The notes beneath the pieces are model-generated. The model ran no database searches. It was not told the DNA's origin and saw only the letters and a list, made by a program, of their open reading frames with translations. Of a stretch of DNA of 46,840 nucleotides, positions 43,555 through 46,840 are shown one piece after another. The stretch comes from Polyangiaceae bacterium (GTDB taxonomy: Bacteria > Myxococcota_A > Polyangia > Polyangiales > Polyangiaceae). The position numbers were made by a program, and so were the translations under genes. Positions within the stretch are counted from its first letter, which is position 1; the number at the start of each line of letters is the position of its first letter. The DNA lies in NCBI GenBank assembly GCA_009780955.1, contig WQZB01000038.1, forward strand, positions 1 through 46,840. Direction: 5' to 3'.

Positions 43555-43580
43555 GTAGGGGCGCAGCATGCTGCGCCCCT
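43555..43580. repeat. Family B palindrome, CAGCATGCTG centre, with T-run
   Basis: GTAGGGGCGCAG / CTGCGCCCC followed by TTTT, so this copy looks like an intrinsic terminator for the peptidase gene. It is preceded by ACGCGTATTTC, the same flank as other copies. Confidence 0.88.
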
Positions 43581-43591
43581 TTTCGGCGAGC

Positions 43592-45232
43592 CTAATTCCA
43601 AATGCGTGCTACGACGAGGTGCTCGACGTTGGTGCCGGCGGCGTTAATACCGCTTATACTGCCCACAACCATCGTACGCGAGCCGTCGAGCGTGTACACA
43701 GCGCGCAGGCCAATTCCAGTGGGGTTGGTCAAGACGGTGGAGAAGACAGGTATGGTAACGATTCCTTGATTGCCAATGGACATATCGGGTTTCAGATCAG
43801 AATTATAATAGGCAACATCCATGAAAGCGTTGCCTCCCGACTCGTGCTGGCCTGCAACAAGGTAGCGGCCGTCGGGCGCACGTGTAATGCCATTAGAACC
43901 GCCCATGGACCCGCTCAAAATGTCTTCATAGGCTGTTGGGTTGCCGTTTGGGTCGAGGCGAACGAGCGAATAGGCGCGCGTGCTTCTATTGCCCACGAGC
44001 AAATCAACGCTTCCATCGGTCTCGAACAAGGCATCGCTCAAAATTTGCCAGTCCGTAGAGTACCATGTTCCGTTGGTCCCGTACGATTCGTCAAGAGCAC
44101 AGGACGAAGGCTCCTTGTACCGACCAACACCTACGCCTCGACTAACACTGGACCCGACAAAAGCAAGCGCGCCAGTTGGAAGCAAAGACAGATAAGAGAT
44201 GGAGTTGCTACTATCCCAAGATCCTGAGCAAATGGGAATGCTTCCCTGCCCGGTGGCTGGGAGTTGGAGGAATGCGTATGGATAAATACCGGAGCCGTTG
44301 TTGGCGCGTCCGCCGGCGTAAATGCTGTCGTTCTGTCCCACAGCGACAGTGAATGAGTCAAAAGAAGTCCAACCGGCAGGGATTGGGGGGGATGAATCCA
44401 TCACAACGGAGCCTGTTGTGTTGAATTTTGTGTCGGGGACACCGGCGGCCGTATAGCGACTGATGTTTACGTTCGACGTAGTCGTTACGATGCGACCGTC
44501 CGGATATGCGGTCACGGCGGAAATAGCCCCGGGAATATTTTTTATATTCGCCCCAGAAAGCGTGGAATCGACCGACCCATCGGCGTTCAGGCGAATGACC
44601 GCGCTTGTGGGCTGGCTTGTGGCATAGTCAGTGTTCATTGCGCCAATAAGAATTTTGCCGTCGTTTTGCGGAGTGGTCGCGCGTATAGTATAATAGTCTA
44701 CCTGGTTTTCGATGATGGCGTCGGATGCAGATGTGGTATCGAGTGAACCGGGCTTGCCGCTAATAACGAAAAGCTTGAGATTTGTGGTTACCGTAATGGA
44801 TGCGCCCTTCGCGGTGCCTTGAAGTGCCAAAACGTCGTTCAAGGCACCCTGAGGAGTGGACGCGTCAACAGTAATGGCAAGTTGCCCGGTGCTTGAACCG
44901 GCTGGGATGGTAGGCGAAACCGCGAAAACGCCATCGGGCTCACTTGTTACAAGGATTGGGATATCAGTTCCGGGCGTTATGCCTCGCTTGATGTTAATGG
45001 ATACGATGGTGACTTGCCCTTGCTGGACATACACCGGGCTTGTTGCTTGCACGAACGAGAACGTGGGGCCAGGGTCGACGACCCCGCCATCGAGGACCTC
45101 GCCGTTGGAGGCGGCGTCGCCATTGGTTTGATTCGACCCGCCATCGGTCCCGGGAGCCTCGCCGAACGGCGTGGCGCACGATGCAAGGCCTCCGGCAAGA
45201 GCAAGCAATCCAAAAAAAACAAGTACTCTCAT
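43592..45232 (-). CDS. Delta-60-type repeat lipoprotein (copy 2)
   Basis: 546 residues. The ATG at 45232 follows GGGGAG and opens a lipoprotein signal (LLALAGGLASC). The N-terminal beta domain has PVYVQQGQVTIVSINIKRG and SSTGQLAITVDASTPQGALN. Delta-60-type repeats follow: NDGKILIGAM, RLNADGSVDSTLSG, AYPDGRIVTTTS, VGQNDSIYAGG, LLPTGALAFVGS, FETDGSVDLLVG, RAPDGRYLVAGQH. It ends HLVVARIWN like the other copies. It is likely a surface-anchored beta-propeller protein of unknown function. The start is 10 bp from the stop of a tandem, frameshifted paralogue on the same strand. It contains an A6 run (complement of 44538-44543) at the site where that paralogue is frameshifted. Confidence 0.88.
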   Translation of the reverse strand: MRVLVFFGLLALAGGLASCATPFGEAPGTDGGSNQTNGDAASNGEVLDGGVVDPGPTFSFVQATSPVYVQQGQVTIVSINIKRGITPGTDIPILVTSEPDGVFAVSPTIPAGSSTGQLAITVDASTPQGALNDVLALQGTAKGASITVTTNLKLFVISGKPGSLDTTSASDAIIENQVDYYTIRATTPQNDGKILIGAMNTDYATSQPTSAVIRLNADGSVDSTLSGANIKNIPGAISAVTAYPDGRIVTTTSNVNISRYTAAGVPDTKFNTTGSVVMDSSPPIPAGWTSFDSFTVAVGQNDSIYAGGRANNGSGIYPYAFLQLPATGQGSIPICSGSWDSSNSISYLSLLPTGALAFVGSSVSRGVGVGRYKEPSSCALDESYGTNGTWYSTDWQILSDALFETDGSVDLLVGNRSTRAYSLVRLDPNGNPTAYEDILSGSMGGSNGITRAPDGRYLVAGQHESGGNAFMDVAYYNSDLKPDMSIGNQGIVTIPVFSTVLTNPTGIGLRAVYTLDGSRTMVVGSISGINAAGTNVEHLVVARIWN

Positions 45233-45242
45233 GCATCTCCCC

Positions 45243-46720
45243 TCAATTCCAAATGCGTGCCACGACGAGGTGCTCGATGAGGTTCCCACCGGGCATACGG
45301 CCCACAACCACCGTGCGCGAGCCGTCGGGCGTGTACACAGCGCGCAGGCCGAAAATCCAGGCGGCGGAGACGGGGATGGTAACGATGCCGTGATTGCCAA
45401 CGGACATATCGGGCTTCAAATCCGACGTGTAATAGGCAACGACCATGGAAGCATTCGTGGAAGCGTTGCTTGCCGGCTGGAGCCGGCCTAGGGCAAGGTA
45501 GCGATTGTCGGGTGCACGCGTGATGCTAGGAGTCCAGTCGTAAGTATCTGTGTCGTCACACTTAAAACATAGCGGCAAATCCACCGCGGCTGTCTGCTGG
45601 CCGTCTGGGTCGATATGAACAAGCGAGGTGAGGCTTGTGGGGAGGCTGAATGTGCTCACGCGCAGATCAACGCTTCCATCGGTCTCGAACCAGGCATCGT
45701 CCAAAGATGTCCAGTTCGTAGAGTACCATATTCCGTTGGTTCCGTATAACTCGTCAAGAGCACAAGACGATGGCTGCTTGTACCGACCAACACCTACGCC
45801 TTCATTCCCGTATCCGGCAAAAGCAAGCGTGCCATTTGGAAGCAAAAACAGATTTGTAATGGCCTGTTGGGCGTTGGTATTATCCCAATATCCTGAGCAG
45901 CTGGTTATGCTTCCCAGCCCATCGGCTGGGATTTGAAGAAATGCGTATGGGTAAGGTTCGGAGCTGTTGTTCGGGGTGGTAGCGGTTCCGCCAATGTAGA
46001 TGCTGTCATTCTGCCCCACAGCGACGGCCCTTGAGTAAAAATCAGTCAAATCGACAAGATCGGAAGGAATGATTGGGGGTGATGAATCCGGCAGCCCCAT
46101 GGATCCTGTTTTATTGAATGTTGTGTCGGAGATGCCGTTGGCCTCGAAGCGGTGGATCGTGCCTCTGTTGGTGCTGATGTCCGTCGTGGTCGTTACGATG
46201 CGACCGTCCGGATATGCGATTGGGTAATCAAGGAGTCCTGTAATATTTTTATATTCGACTCAGAAAGAGTTGGATCGATCGAACCATCGGCTTTTAGGCG
46301 AATCACTGCGCTTGTGTCGGGGAAGCCGGTTCTATATGCACCAACAAGGATTTTCCCATCGTTTTGCACAGCGGCAGATGACGTTAATATATGATAATAG
46401 TCTAACGGGTCTTCATAGACGCCGTTAGACGCAAATGTGGGATCGAGCGTTCCTGGGTTGCCGCGAACGAAGAGCGGCAAATTCGTGGCCACCGTGGCGG
46501 ATGCACCTGCCGCTGAGCCCTGAAGTTCCACGTTCAATGCGCCTTGAGAAGTGAACGCATCAACAGTAACGGCAATTTGCCCGGTGTTCGAGCCAGGAGG
46601 GATAATGAACGAAGTCGGAGCCACGGAAACGCCATCGGGCACATCTGTTACAGTGATTTGGATGCCAGTTCCGGGGATGACGCTTCGCGTGATGGGAATG
46701 GATACGTTGGTCGTTTGCCC
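45243..46720 (-). pseudogene. Delta-60-type repeat protein (copy 3), frameshifted and 5' disrupted
   Basis: Two frames are homologous to consecutive parts of copy 2. Positions 46642-46193 give PDGVSVAPTSF ... RLKADGSIDPTLSESNIK and then drift to a stop. The correct sequence resumes in another frame and reaches 45243 (HLVVARIWN). The break is a homopolymer: copy 2 has six T (plus strand 44538-44543), copy 3 has five (46246-46250). Restoring one base gives an uninterrupted match (NIKNITGLLDYPIAYPDGRI). Upstream, similarity (GQTTNVSIPITRSVIPGT) extends only to 46720, where it stops abruptly, and no signal peptide is visible. It may be a pseudogene, a phase-variable gene or an assembly error. Confidence 0.85.
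46246..46250 (-). other. Homopolymer frameshift site in copy 3
   Basis: A T5 run where the intact paralogue has T6 in the same context (AATATTTTTTATATTCG in copy 2). Loss of one base explains the frame change completely. Confidence 0.85.
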
Positions 46721-46840
46721 AGGGCAAGCGCATCTTAAACCGTGGAAATCATGCTGAGAACGGTAAAGGCATAGTCTGGCTCCCAGCCTGCGATTCTACG
46801 TTTGCTGGCAACGCTCCTCTTTCCGGGGCGAGACGATTCG
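46721..46840. other. Unassigned sequence beyond the paralogy breakpoint
   Basis: From 46721 the sequence no longer matches the other delta-60 genes. It begins AGGGCAAGCGCATCTTAAAC, which reminds me of insertion-sequence ends of the IS4 type, but this is memory only. No convincing ORF is contained in the 120 bp. It may be the end of a mobile element whose transposase lies outside the window, or a contig-end artefact. Confidence 0.35.

Noticed and set aside
15798-43580. The repeated palindromes as a CRISPR array
   Set aside because: Copies are kilobases apart, have no regular spacers and show variable centres; no cas gene is present.
1-46840. tRNA or rRNA genes
   Set aside because: No cloverleaf-like segment with a T-loop GTTCGA consensus and matching stems, and no rRNA-like stretch, was found in the intergenic spaces.

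Overview
The window (46,840 bp, moderately GC-rich, gene-dense, short intergenic gaps) looks like chromosomal DNA of a deltaproteobacterial lineage, most likely Myxococcota. The reasons are three lipoproteins built on delta-60-type repeats, many lipoprotein signal peptides, an ECF sigma factor with a fused zinc-finger tail, and a glyS-ppdK pair. This placement is inference from gene content; no rRNA or tRNA gene is visible.

Layout. 1-536: remains of an outer-membrane protein. 589-2235: first delta-60 lipoprotein. 2495-3541 (-): a lysozyme-like peptidoglycan hydrolase without a signal peptide, divergent from the sigma factor (3699-4541). 4628-9048: an RND efflux adaptor and pump. 9172-10016: a 59-residue CxxC protein and a DsbA-fold protein. 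10112-12714 (-): a zinc-ribbon protein and a HEAT-THUMP-methyltransferase fusion. 12765-13445: PAP2 phosphatase. 13694-18401: two envelope proteins, each with three DsbA-like domains, then a small beta-barrel protein. 18524-22950: a second RND pump and adaptor in the opposite gene order. 22971-24154 (-): a glyoxalase-fold protein and a lipoprotein. 24569-25702: GH5-type glycosidase lipoprotein. 25746-26672 (-): nucleotide-sugar epimerase. 26729-31246: a nuclease/ATPase pair of the Mre11-Rad50 type. 31338-31631 (-): small coiled-coil protein. 31819-36741 (-): glyS and ppdK. 36786-38413: a membrane protein and a lipoprotein. 38568-41289 (-): two unrecognised proteins. 41356-43491: M13 metallopeptidase. 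43592 to the end (-): two more delta-60 paralogues in tandem; the outer one is frameshifted and probably interrupted.

Much of the content concerns the envelope: efflux, periplasmic thiol chemistry, cell-wall hydrolysis, surface lipoproteins and secreted hydrolases.

The most unusual feature is two families of short dispersed repeats that sit at gene 3' ends and supply stop codons. Family A is a MITE-like element with terminal inverted repeats (TAGACCGCTTTC...) flanked by TA. It has two near-identical full copies of about 126 bp plus shortened and remnant copies. Family B is a set of palindromes with a constant GTAGGGGCG / CGCCCCTAC shell and a variable palindromic centre, at about a dozen sites. 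About nine or ten of some 32 genes end on a stop codon lying inside one of these repeats, and one palindrome ends two convergent genes. The two families cluster together and are sometimes nested. This, and the duplicated triple-DsbA proteins, are the best leads in the window.
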